Shown here: positions 23,212 through 32,597 of the stretch, in pieces | How the letters are laid out: each line of letters starts with the position of its first letter | How positions within the stretch are numbered: the first letter of the stretch is position 1 | From: Albugo candida | Lineage: Eukaryota > Oomycota > Peronosporomycetes > Albuginales > Albuginaceae | Length of the DNA: 64,000 nucleotides | Direction of reading: 5' to 3' | Assembly (NCBI GenBank): GCA_905220665.1 | Contig: CAJNAR010000006.1 | Location: 1 to 64,000 of the forward strand | Notes under the pieces: model-generated | Told to the model about the DNA's origin: nothing | Databases searched by the model: none | What the model saw: only the letters and a program-made list of their open reading frames with translations | Program-made: the position numbers and the translations under genes

Positions 23212-24853
23212 TCAGCACGCATCAATACACTGCAAATTCCTATACAAAACGTACATAAATAGCGCCTGATGGAGCAAAGTACGCGCCGCTTCCAAAAGCG
23301 GCAGCGCATGGGACGAGTAACTTTCGAGTTGTAAAAAAAGACATAAACGCGCCGATAATTGCACGCTTTTGGATGACTTCATTTCCGCGAGAGTACTGAG
23401 AATTCTCGCAAATGACAAACATAGTAATCCTCGCGAAGGAAGAGCTCTTGTTGGCAGAATCCATTCAGTCGCTTGATATTCTTCAAACGTATAGTGCAAC
23501 GCACGTAATTGACGCTCTATTTCCGAGCACGATGGGTTGGAAAGCCATGCGTTTGATAGCGCGCGGGCTGTATTGGCTCGCTCAGCGTTTTTGTAATGTA
23601 CTTGTAATAATTCCGCTACTTTCCATTGTCGTTCCAACGAAAGGAGAGACGTATCAGAGCTCTTGAGAGCGGATTGCCACTCGGAAAACAGTTTTTCAAA
23701 CTCCTTATCGATGTGTGTCTCATGCGCGCACACATAACATCGGAGAACTCGCTTCTCTGAATCCAATATTCGAACGCTTTCTGATGTACCGCTGCATTGA
23801 TCGCATGCAAAGCCTTCCAGAAATGCGTCTTCATCCGGTGCATTACAATTACAACGCTCACACAAACAATCGAAAAAGTAGGATGAGCGTAAAAGATTTT
23901 TCCGTAAGGGTGTGGGTAAGAAAACGTCCACGTATGAAATCTGCCATACAAGCTGTTTATCATCCGCAGGAGAAGGGATATACGCGTACCGTGAGCTCCT
24001 GACCTGATAGAATCTTGTCAATGGTCTGAATAACAGCTTGTTTGCTGTTCAAATCGAAACGTACGATGCAATTGGGAGCGCAGGAATGGTTCAGCATGGC
24101 AGCTTTTGGGTACAATCCGATTCCAAGAGGTTCATTAAGCGTATTGCAAATAGTGAAAACGTTGCATTGAACGATACAGAAAAGCTTTTTGATTTTCAAA
24201 AGTATGCCTCTCATACTATCACTCTTCTCGATTTCTTGAGGCTGAAGCGAATTCGATTTGATGATATTTCCACGGCAAAGGTTCAAAATCACTAATTGAG
24301 CCATTTCATGAAATTCCTGCAATTTGTCTTCGCCAAAGTCGTCTAACGCACAAAGTTCGAATCAGAGCGAAATTGCGTTCAAAAAGCGGTAAGTACGACC
24401 ATAGTGATGACAGAGATCGCCTATGGGGTCCGATGAAGCGTTTTGGAACAATCGCGTTGTTAGACGCATGACAAAGAGAATGGTTGGATACGATTGCGAA
24501 CGCTTTTTGCTGTTACGTGAACGCAGTAATTGTTCGACTGTTTCCCACAAAGAGCATTCGGATCGATGATTTCCTTCGATCCAGTCAAGTTTCTGGCATT
24601 TTTTGCTACAGTATCGAACCGTTTTGCATCGACTGCAGCGGAATAGATACGTTGTCGATTCAGATGGAAGCAACGCAGAACATGAGCTATGGACGTGATC
24701 TGGGATGGAAGTAAAACACCAATTGCATGCGCATAGTGATATGGAAGCATATGCGTCATCGACCAACACTGAAACACCCGCAGGAAGATTGGTATTCGCA
24801 ATAACAGTACGACCTCGAATCGGCTCGTGACTCACTCGAATCAGCTCGTCCAT
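23212..24853 (-). CDS. SMYD-like SET/MYND protein lysine methyltransferase
   Basis: Predicted protein-lysine methyltransferase with a SET domain split by a MYND zinc finger, as in the SMYD family. Model: exon 1 24853-24400, intron 24399-24343 (57 nt), exon 2 24342-23990, intron 23989-23941 (49 nt), exon 3 23940-23212; 511 aa. MYND: CSRCKTVRYCSKKCQ with the preceding and following Cys/His (about residues 72-101). SET core: LNHSCAPNCIV. The second splice creates GQELTISYVDVF, the conserved SET end, and a CLCERCNC...CDQC post-SET cluster follows. The first intron is a multiple of three and removes an in-frame TGA; its exact donor is less certain. Substrate is unknown; SMYD proteins act in nucleus or cytosol. 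The start lies 87 nt from the TPI start on the other strand. Confidence 0.85.
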
Positions 24854-24940
24854 GCTCGTATCAGATAAACTCAGATATATATCAGACTTGTCAAGCCTCA
24901 GACATTCAGATAACCGCCATATTGTACAAGCAACATTTCA
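24854..24940. promoter_or_regulatory. Bidirectional promoter between SMYD-like gene and TPI
   Basis: Only 87 nt separate the two divergent ATG codons, so both 5' leaders and core promoters must share or overlap this stretch, unless one start is mis-set. It contains a short AT-rich block (ATATATATCAG, about 24,875-24,885) and a CA-rich initiator-like sequence near 24,890-24,905. No factor site is claimed. Confidence 0.5.
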
Positions 24941-25812
24941 ATGGTTTCTTCCAACTCGCAGCGAAAGCCATTCATTGGCGGCAATTGGAAATGTGTATGT
25001 ATTCCTTGTACAACGATATACGCAGCTAATTGATTTATTGGTCCAGAATGGCGTTAAAGGCTTTATCGATCAATTTTTAAAAGAAACAATCAATCCAATT
25101 GAGACAGCTAAAGTCGACGTTGTCATCGCTGTCCCTTCGGTATACATTGAGTACACATCACGCTGTATCCAGTCGGGAATTGCTGTTGCGGCTCAAAATG
25201 TGAGTGCGACGGGCTTTGGCGCGTACACGGGCGAGATTGCTGCCCAGCAATTGAAAGGTTGGATCACTCTCTTGATGAACTTTATATGAACTCAGAAATC
25301 GCGTTGTAGATGTCGGAGTCAAATGGACGCTAACAGGACACTCAGAGCGTCGTTCAAAGTACCACGAGACCGACGAGATTGTCGCGACCAAGACCAAACA
25401 AGCTTTAGATGCCGACCTCAATGTCATTTTTTGTATTGGCGAGTCACTGGAAGAACGTGAAGGAAACAAAACGATGGACGTTTTAATACAACAGACTCAA
25501 GCATTAATTCGTCTCCTTGATGACGAGCAACTCTGGAAGCGTATTGTGGTCGCATATGAGCCCATTTGGGCTATTGGAACCGGTAAAGTAGCGAGCCCAG
25601 CACAAGCACAAGAAACACAAAAAGCATTGCGGGAATGGATCGCACAAAATGTGTCAGCTGATATCGGAAGTAACCTTCGTATCATTTATGGGGGCTCTGT
25701 CAATCTTGGCAATTGCGAAAAGCTCATCGCTTGCGAGGATGTCGATGGATTTCTTATCGGAGGTGCGTCATTAAAGCCGGAATTCGCCGAAATTATCCAG
25801 CGTGCGAGTTGA
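24941..25812 (+). CDS. TPI1: Triosephosphate isomerase
   Basis: Interconverts dihydroxyacetone phosphate and glyceraldehyde 3-phosphate in glycolysis; this copy has no obvious targeting extension. Model: exons 24941-24994, 25047-25257, 25310-25812 with two 52-nt GT-AG introns; 255 aa, the normal size. The first splice restores GGNWKCNG (catalytic Asn and Lys at the N-terminus). The second restores QQLKDVGVKWTLTGHSERR, which carries the catalytic His in GHSER. The catalytic Glu is in AYEPIWAIGTGK and the phosphate-binding loop in IYGGSVN; the C-terminal GFLIGGASL is present. All active-site residues are intact. An upstream ATG at 24852 in another frame is not used by this model. The stop is 107 nt from the stop of the convergent FYVE gene. 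Confidence 0.97.
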
Positions 25813-25919
25813 TTCTGAAACTTTGAGCATCGAGCACTGAATGCGAGAATATCTTGCAATTTTGAAAAAAAAAGTGTTTATACACTAAAAGAATCGTTGT
25901 ATTCATTTTGAGCATTATC

Positions 25920-27560
25920 TCAACATTTTGTGCGCTTGGTCCGCTTTGACCCTCGCGAGTCCTGTACCGTTGACCCTGTGATTGTGTTGCGTCGTGTGAT
26001 TGACGTGCGAGCATCCCGAGGTCGTTCCTCGTGCATTTCGTCCCAAACGCATCCCAACACAGTTTGTACAAAGTTTGCCACAGGCGCCTTCTGTTCTTGA
26101 GATTGACGACGTTCCTGTACCACAATGTTACAAGTTTTACAAACTCGTTCAGCGGTCAAACCATCATACTTGTTCCGTTTACAAATGCTCAATCGGATTG
26201 GCTCAGGAAAATGCTCACTGTCCACGGTCGTTTGCGTACACTGACCGCAACAAAGACGACCACAATGGCGACAATGATGGCGTCGGATACCGATACCAAA
26301 CCGGTTGAATCGTCGAGAGCATATCATACACTCTTTCCGGTCCAGATCTGGAATCCATACAGGCGGATGCGATATATAGCCAATCATACGACGAAGTCGT
26401 TTACGATTGACACGATCAAACACAGTGCGATTTTTAGCGTCTTTGGCATCCATTCGAGCGCCGTATTCCACGAGACGACAAGCAATTTCGAAAAGATCGT
26501 GATCCAAAGCAGCATGAACGGTCGAAGTGTCGTTGACAAAAACTTTGGGATTCGAACCATATTGTAGCAATAGCTCTGTGATTGCGGGATCGTCTTTCCG
26601 AGCAGTGAGAATATGAGCCACCAACGGTGTATGACCGCGTGAATTTGCTTTAAAGACGGAAGCGTTGGCATTTTCAAGGAGATATTGAGTGATACGACGC
26701 GATTTTGCAGCCGCAAGATGAAGCGGAGTGTTCAAGCGCGCATCTACTGCATCAATCAATAACTTGCGATATTTCTTATCACATAGTATCTGAACACATT
26801 CCATGTGACCATATCGAACTGCAAGATGCAAAGCGTTCTGCTTGTGAATAGGATCACGTTCAGTGACGTTTGTGCTGCGGTCATCCAAATAATACTTCAA
26901 ACGATGTGCATTGCCCTTTTTTGCTGCTCGTAAAAGCGAAGACAGCCCATCGTCTTCGTCGTCATCTTGGTCAAAATCAGCTCGAATGGTTGCCAAACTA
27001 TCTCTTCGTGAGCTTTGCGTTGTTCGATCTGTTAGTTGCTGCGAGTAATTGGAAAGACGACGATCCTGATTCGATATTGGGTGCTTAGAGGGTACTCCAA
27101 ATTGGACTCTTTTGGTACTTGGTCGTTGCTCAGGGGATACATGTGTTTCCGTGTTTGGTGAGTCTTTGACGCTAGAGTCCGTTGAGGAAGAAATTGGTGA
27201 AGGTGGTGTCTCCTCTGACGCACTTGTGATGCTTTTTCCGTGTAAGGATTCAAATCCACCGCTTTGCGATAAACACGATGATGACGAGGGTGTCTCTTTG
27301 GAGTAAGTGGATGCGGGTGAGTCAATTCCCATTGTTTCCACAGCAGTGCATACATCGAAATCTTTATGTTTCTTTAGAATATCTTCGGGCAGAGATGGTT
27401 GGAGTTTGTCCCGCGGGGCGTTATACCACGGCGGGTCATCGGACACGATCTCCTCTTCCTCGTCACTGAATGAGTAGACGTACTCGGATTTGGAAAGGCA
27501 ACCAGATGGTTTCGCACCGTTTACGGCTCGTGTGAGGGAAGGCGATGATATGGGACTCAT
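25920..27560 (-). CDS. Ankyrin-repeat protein with C-terminal FYVE zinc finger
   Basis: Uninterrupted frame of 546 aa from the first ATG (27560). The N-terminal 200 residues are Ser/Pro-rich and probably disordered. Ankyrin repeats follow (about 225-390; NALHLAVRYGHMECVQ, NTPLHLAAAKSRR, GHTPLVAHIL). A FYVE finger comes next (about 405-480): W-x-x-D in WIPDLDRKEC, then the basic RRHHCRHCG core and the Cys pairs CMIC, CCGQC and VCKTC. FYVE domains bind phosphatidylinositol 3-phosphate on endosomes, so recruitment to endosomes is inferred. About a dozen extra residues sit before the last Cys pair. The tail is rich in Arg and Thr/Ser. Partners are unknown. Confidence 0.88.
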   Translation of the reverse strand: MSPISSPSLTRAVNGAKPSGCLSKSEYVYSFSDEEEEIVSDDPPWYNAPRDKLQPSLPEDILKKHKDFDVCTAVETMGIDSPASTYSKETPSSSSCLSQSGGFESLHGKSITSASEETPPSPISSSTDSSVKDSPNTETHVSPEQRPSTKRVQFGVPSKHPISNQDRRLSNYSQQLTDRTTQSSRRDSLATIRADFDQDDDEDDGLSSLLRAAKKGNAHRLKYYLDDRSTNVTERDPIHKQNALHLAVRYGHMECVQILCDKKYRKLLIDAVDARLNTPLHLAAAKSRRITQYLLENANASVFKANSRGHTPLVAHILTARKDDPAITELLLQYGSNPKVFVNDTSTVHAALDHDLFEIACRLVEYGARMDAKDAKNRTVFDRVNRKRLRRMIGYISHPPVWIPDLDRKECMICSRRFNRFGIGIRRHHCRHCGRLCCGQCTQTTVDSEHFPEPIRLSICKRNKYDGLTAERVCKTCNIVVQERRQSQEQKAPVANFVQTVLGCVWDEMHEERPRDARTSITRRNTITGSTVQDSRGSKRTKRTKC

Positions 27561-28163
27561 GTACAATGCAAGAAGGCCAACGTTTGGATATAATTAAGAC
27601 CCGTGAAGATTTTGTCCCAAGTCTAGGCGGGATGTGGCTCTTACTCAATGAGTGCAAAGTGTACTCTCTTCAATGTAACAAAGTTTTATTGTGGTTGTGG
27701 TTTCCCAGTACGTAGCGAGTTCCACTTTTGACACGACTGGAAAATTGTCTTGGCTTTTTGTGTCACTTGAAGTATACTCAACTACTGGCTTTTTGGAACA
27801 TTTCAAATAGAAGCTACATGTGGTGCGTCCTCTACAGTCAAAGTCTTTTAGTGTTGAGCCAATCAGATGCGCCCATACCAGTCGCGCAGCTGTAACAGGG
27901 TCAGCTGCGTGTAATGTTTCTAAAAGTTGCGGCTCACAGAGCCCTTAGTAACGCGTGGTTATACCACAACCAAAAAGAATATTGCTTTTTCTATGCCCTA
28001 ACAATGCGGTATAGATTATGTGTTTTATCGTACATTACGCCTAAAATACGATCGCAGGAGTCCTGAGTGGTACCAGAGCGGCCGTCTCAGAGCATGGTTC
28101 ATAAATATTTGGTACACGGGGATATAGCGATTGAAACAAAATCGAAACGATATATTTCCAAAT
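27561..28163. other. Intergenic, nothing recognised
   Basis: About 600 bases holding the promoter of the FYVE gene and the 3' flank of the next minus-strand gene. No ORF, tRNA or repeat that I can support. A GC-richer patch at about 28,070-28,100 was checked for a tRNA fold and did not give one. Confidence 0.4.
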
Positions 28164-28398
28164 TTATCTCGCATTTTGTATTGACTTAATTGCTTCTGTT
28201 ATGCTCTCTAGTTGATGCTTGACGTCATCGCTGATCTAAGTAGGAAGTTTGCTACTAAACTATTGACGAGAAGTAATAAATGCGTATTGTTCTTACAGTA
28301 ACGTTAGAGTCTTCACCATCTGTTTGCTGTTGCAAGAATAATTGCAATGTCTTTATGGCGTCATCCAGCTCAACCGACGCAACCTCCAAGACTTCCAT
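28164..28398 (-). CDS. Small helical protein, unknown
   Basis: Two-exon reading: exon 28398-28297, intron 28296-28236 (61 nt, GTAAGA...CTTAG), exon 28235-28164. From the first in-frame ATG it gives 57 aa (MEVLEVASVELDDAIKTL...EAIKSIQNAR). The open frame extends upstream to 28527 without an ATG (it opens with TTG), so an upstream exon or a further start is likely and the protein may reach about 100 aa. The composition is acidic and heptad-like, suggesting a short coiled coil such as a subunit of a larger complex. No family recognised. It is divergent from CFAP144. Confidence 0.5.
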
Positions 28399-28597
28399 TC
28401 GTTTGGGACCACTCGCTTGATTTACTAGCGAATCAAAAGTGATCGATATAAAAATCAGATCTGAGTCATTAGACTGATTCTTCAATTGCACAATGTCGAA
28501 TGCCGATGTATTTATAGTTGGTGTCAATGTAATTATAAAACATTTGCATTTTGCACTCTTTGCAAAAACTCAGATCCAAATAATATCAAACGAGTCT

Positions 28598-29214
28598 ATG
28601 AGTGTGAGAAACCCCAGAGACTCAAAACTCGCTGCATTCGATGAGGTCGCACGGAATCAGATATGGCGAGAGCAGCTACGCAAAGAGTACGAACAAGAAA
28701 GCACCCTTACGCCTTTTCAGCTCAATCTAAAATACCGTACGTCGCACGTGCATTATGTTGACGTATCTTTACTGATTCAGCATAGTACATTCAATCCCTT
28801 TGAAGCCTACACAAGTTCATCCGGCAGCCTTTGCAGAACACGTGCAGGAGCGTCAAGATGGTTCAGAGGAAATGAAATTGAAGCTTCAGGCATACAACAA
28901 AAAACTGAATGAGAAATCAGACACACCTCTAACAGAAACTCAACGCATTGGGTGCGTCAGCGTATTTTATCCAATTGTATTACGATTGATCTCATTTATG
29001 TTTCTGAATGTAGTTGGCATCATCAAGTCGCATTGGATGGTGTACGCAGAGAAATGCAACAACGGATGTACAAAGGGAGAGGAAGGTAAATTTACTTGGG
29101 AACCTTCTGTTCTGAAACTAACGATTACTGTCTAGCTGCGATGTGACTAAATTTGCGAGTTCGTATTGCGCCATGGCAGGATGCAGCCCTTTTGCAGAGA
29201 AAGGTATTCGCTGA
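28598..29214 (+). CDS. CFAP144: CFAP144/FAM183-like cilium and flagellum protein
   Basis: Model with four exons: 28598-28736, 28786-28951, 29014-29085 and 29136-29214; introns of 49, 62 and 50 nt, all GT-AG and phase-compatible; 151 aa. The spliced protein reads IWREQLRKEYEQE near residue 22, LNLKYLHSIPLKPTQVH, then PLTETQRIGW and DVTKFASSYC at the end. The order of a basic ELRREVLRKE-like helix, a K-x-H...KP segment, P-x-TE-x-Q-x-IGW and a terminal E/D-[IV]T-x-F block matches CFAP144 (FAM183), a microtubule inner protein of motile cilia (family knowledge). No single ORF covers it. Flagellar role is inferred, consistent with a zoospore stage. Confidence 0.75.
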
Positions 29215-29337
29215 AGCGTACCGTGGGAAGGATAATAGAAGACTAATTACGTCTTGTCATAACGGTCATCGTGTTTGATTGGTCAAAATGAAAGCGGTAT
29301 AGGAGTTCCTAAACGAATTGAATAATAAGAATTTGAT

Positions 29338-30798
29338 ATGAGTCGATGGCAAACAGTTTCTGCTTCAGCTGGCGAAGCACTCCGTCGACTGCGACAATAT
29401 GCAGCAGTACTCGATACGGAACGCGAAGGTTCACCGAGTAACATACCCATTGTAGAATCTTCTACCACCAGGCCAGAAAGCAGCGCTCAACCTACTCGAG
29501 GTAGGTCTGTACGAGCAGACAACACACACGAGGAACGCGACAATCACTTCATACAGGAAAACGAGATTTCGTCCTCACAGAGCTCACACGAACAAGATAA
29601 TCGGGATCATAAAAGCCCAAAGGGAATGCATTCTCACGATGCGGTGGAGACCGAAGGATTCTGGATCGGGTCCGATTCCACTGACAATAACCAGAACACG
29701 TCAAACAATCACAATGTAGAAGGCGAAGCACTTCCCTTAGCGAGTGCGGATCCATGCGATCGTTATGTTCGAATCCTGGACACAAGTGGAAAGTTTTACA
29801 AAATCCAGTGCGATTTGGATTGTTCGGTTTTGGAGCTCAAGACAAAGGTGCTAGAGTGCGCAGATGTTCCAATCCCCTCACAGAGACTCATATTCCGTGG
29901 AAGAGTATTAGTCGATGAGCAAGTGCTTCAGCAGTGTGAAGTGGAACACGGGCATACAATTCACTTATTTGTGCGAATACACCAATCTCCGAGTGAATTG
30001 GAAGGGCAGACTTTGATTGAAGATAGTGTTGACAGTGGGGATCGAAACAACAACAATAATGGAAGCGTCTTCTACGATGATGGTCACATGAGCATGATGC
30101 ATATGTCGAATCACGGGGTCTCATCCGCCGTATACCCTTCCGATTCTATTCGTGGAATAGACCCATTGATGCTGGATTCTCCTTTAGGCAATGCTGCTCG
30201 ACGAGTAAAGCTATGGAGCTCATTTCTACTGATAATTTATACGATGAAAGTGATGGGACAATTCGCATTATTAGCGAATGATCAACAAGCTAGGAGTCGT
30301 CAAGCCAATCACGCGCTGGATGAACGCGATGCAGAGATGGCGCATCAACAGTTATATCAATATGGCGCCTATTTCAAGCAGAGTCCGATAACCCGAGGGA
30401 TAGAATTGGTTGTGCATGCGTTTGGAGTTTATATTGGCTGTATCGGATTCAAAGCTGCGCACGGAACGGATGTCCGCCCAATTCGATTTTTTTGTCGTGG
30501 AGTGGTCTGGCTTGCGGTATTGACAGTGTTGGAACAAGTGTACATCACCATTCAGATCTCCAACTCTGATTTGTATCCACGTGATAGGATTGAGATAGGA
30601 TACGGGCAAACATCGGCTTTGGATGACGTTGTTTCCGCCAACATTTTCCAAGCGGTGATGTTGACTGTCATGTGGGTGATCGTGATCCATCACGCATATG
30701 CGCATCAAGATGAAATTAGTCGATATAACCAGTCCTTCGCCCATGCAGCAATGAATACGATTCCTGTGGCTCACATTCCCACCGAGGTCGTGGTTTAG
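29338..30798 (+). CDS. Ubiquitin-like, four-pass membrane protein
   Basis: Single frame of 486 aa starting at ATG 29338. The first 140 residues are polar (Ser/Asn/His). A ubiquitin-like fold follows at about 141-215: YVRILDTSGKFYKIQCD, VLELKTKVLE, IPSQRLIFRGRVLVDEQ and a final HTIHLFVR, that is, the pattern of UBL beta-strands and the alpha-helix. The C-terminal half holds four hydrophobic segments (about 293-313, 353-375, 382-405 and 430-450). The N-terminal UBL plus ER-type membrane segments recalls HERP/TMUB-like proteins of ER-associated degradation, but no specific homology was seen. It ends 68 nt from the stop of the convergent helicase gene. Confidence 0.75.
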   Translation: MSRWQTVSASAGEALRRLRQYAAVLDTEREGSPSNIPIVESSTTRPESSAQPTRGRSVRADNTHEERDNHFIQENEISSSQSSHEQDNRDHKSPKGMHSHDAVETEGFWIGSDSTDNNQNTSNNHNVEGEALPLASADPCDRYVRILDTSGKFYKIQCDLDCSVLELKTKVLECADVPIPSQRLIFRGRVLVDEQVLQQCEVEHGHTIHLFVRIHQSPSELEGQTLIEDSVDSGDRNNNNNGSVFYDDGHMSMMHMSNHGVSSAVYPSDSIRGIDPLMLDSPLGNAARRVKLWSSFLLIIYTMKVMGQFALLANDQQARSRQANHALDERDAEMAHQQLYQYGAYFKQSPITRGIELVVHAFGVYIGCIGFKAAHGTDVRPIRFFCRGVVWLAVLTVLEQVYITIQISNSDLYPRDRIEIGYGQTSALDDVVSANIFQAVMLTVMWVIVIHHAYAHQDEISRYNQSFAHAAMNTIPVAHIPTEVVV

Positions 30799-30866
30799 AA
30801 ATCGACAATGAAGCAGTAAATACAATCCAAAACTCCAAGTTGAATCATCCAGTCCTCATTGCACTC

Positions 30867-32408
30867 TTATTCCCGCTTTTGTGTGATTTTGGCAGTGGCT
30901 TTCAATTTGCCGTTGGCTTCCATCTCCAGCGTTTCTTTCAGATTTTGTAAAGCTTTTTTGTAAATTGGAACAAGATTTTGCATCTCCTCGGGAGAGAGTG
31001 AAAATGACAATAATTGCTTTTTATTTGTCTTTTGTAGCATCCGTTGCAATCCTTTTGTTTGACCTCGCTTCACCAGCGTCACGCATCGACCATATCGGCC
31101 AGCTCGCGCGGCCCGACCTGCTCGATGAACATACGTCTTGATGTGCGTCGGGACGTCATAATTGATAACATTCACAACGTCATCGAGATCCATCCCTCGC
31201 GCCATCGCATCTGAGCACACAAGAACTCGATTCAATCCTTTCTTGCATTTAGCCACTAATTTTCTTCGCTGTTGGAGCGTTAGACTGCTTGAATACTCTT
31301 GAACACCAATATCATCGCCATTTAGTTCCTTAAACATGAGTTGGAGCAGTCGAGTCAAACGATGCGTGGCATTCACAGAGGAAGTGAAAACAAGCGTCAT
31401 TTGGTCATGAAATTGCAACAGTAGTTGAACCAAACGGAGAGGTTTGGATTCGCTATCACACTCCACCAGCCATTCTTCCAACTTTTCAGGTGTCTCATAC
31501 ACCGGCCCAGCGTTCGAGTCATGTTTCAATTCGGGTTCTTTTGTCAAATTCTGACTCGATTGATCCAAATCTGAATTTTTTATTTTCAAAACACGCGCGT
31601 GATGCATTCCAATCGCAGCCAATTTGCCCGGATTTTCCGTTAATGTAGCAGATAAAAGAATACGAACAAGTGGTACACGAATTTGACTCTGGTTTTGTAT
31701 TCCATTTACCGACCGAATGGTTTGAATTGCAAGTAAGTCGTCTTCCGGATGCAAGCTTGAGGCATTCGTAGCTGTACTGTAGATACTTTGATACACTTTT
31801 GCAATCCAGTCTTGGTAGGATTGCGTCAGCAATCGATCTGCTTCATCCACGATAAGGAACTGCAAATGCTGAAGCGTGAATCCACTCGTTTGCTCCAAAT
31901 GATCGACAAGACGTCCAGGTGTTGCAATTATAATATCGATTTCACTATGTCCGTCACTTGTGTGCTTTCGAGCGTGACGTTCCGAGTCGCCGACGAGAAG
32001 GTTTTGTTCGTGCCCAAAATTGGCTTGTCCTGTTATAAGTGCACATTTCAAATTTGTCGCAGCGCATAAGGCAGTGGCGATCTGATACACCTGCGTGGCC
32101 AAGTCGCGTGTAGGGACAACAATCAACGCGCGTAAGCGACAGATAATTCGCTTATGTAAATGTAGAAGAATAGGAATCAGATACGTGAAAGTTTTCCCAC
32201 TTCCAGTGGGAGCCGTGATGCAAAAGTCAGTACGGCGTTGAGTGGATCGACACGCTTGTAGGATTTCGGGAATGGCTTTTTTTTGGACTTGAAAAAAGCC
32301 ATTTATTTGGAAATGGTGATGGAGAATGTCTGATAACGCATCAGTCATTGGTGTAGTAGGATGCCATTTACCAAGCGTCTGTGTAAGATCGGCATAGGCA
32401 GCTCTCAT
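30867..32408 (-). CDS. DEAD-box RNA helicase, DDX51/Dbp6-like
   Basis: Predicted ATP-dependent RNA helicase of 60S ribosome biogenesis (nucleolus). First ATG at 32408 gives 513 aa; the frame opens upstream with TTG only. Motifs in order: Q motif with FFQVQKKAIPEIL, I APTGSGKT, Ia VVPTRDLA, Ib TPGRLVDHL, II VDEAD (V in place of L), III LLSATL, IV LVFTSSV, V CSDAMARGMDLDDV, VI HRAGRAARAG. The AIPEIL...DFCITAPTGSGKTFTYLIPIL stretch and VDEAD resemble the DDX51/Dbp6 group. The length is short for that group because a long N-terminal extension is missing, and a minus-strand upstream exon cannot be excluded. Confidence 0.88.
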   Translation of the reverse strand: MRAAYADLTQTLGKWHPTTPMTDALSDILHHHFQINGFFQVQKKAIPEILQACRSTQRRTDFCITAPTGSGKTFTYLIPILLHLHKRIICRLRALIVVPTRDLATQVYQIATALCAATNLKCALITGQANFGHEQNLLVGDSERHARKHTSDGHSEIDIIIATPGRLVDHLEQTSGFTLQHLQFLIVDEADRLLTQSYQDWIAKVYQSIYSTATNASSLHPEDDLLAIQTIRSVNGIQNQSQIRVPLVRILLSATLTENPGKLAAIGMHHARVLKIKNSDLDQSSQNLTKEPELKHDSNAGPVYETPEKLEEWLVECDSESKPLRLVQLLLQFHDQMTLVFTSSVNATHRLTRLLQLMFKELNGDDIGVQEYSSSLTLQQRRKLVAKCKKGLNRVLVCSDAMARGMDLDDVVNVINYDVPTHIKTYVHRAGRAARAGRYGRCVTLVKRGQTKGLQRMLQKTNKKQLLSFSLSPEEMQNLVPIYKKALQNLKETLEMEANGKLKATAKITQKRE

Positions 32409-32597
32409 ACCGATGGAATAAATCAATGAGTGGTAGCCAACAACACGCGTACCGTATCGTAATCAAGACGTACGAACAGATGATCAGCCATACATTCTAT
32501 TGTCAAATTAAGTATTAATGCAAGGCGGAATGTCAACATCGCCCAATTCTATCTATCGTTCAGAAAATACATAGACCGAATCTTTCCAGATAACCTT

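Noticed and set aside
24343..24399. In-frame TGA read as selenocysteine in the SET/MYND gene
   Set aside because: A phase-neutral GT-AG intron removes it, SMYD proteins have no Sec at this place, and no SECIS-like structure was evident.
28070..28105. tRNA-like patch (GTCCTGAGTGGTACCAGAGC)
   Set aside because: No acceptor stem, anticodon arm or T-loop consensus could be folded.
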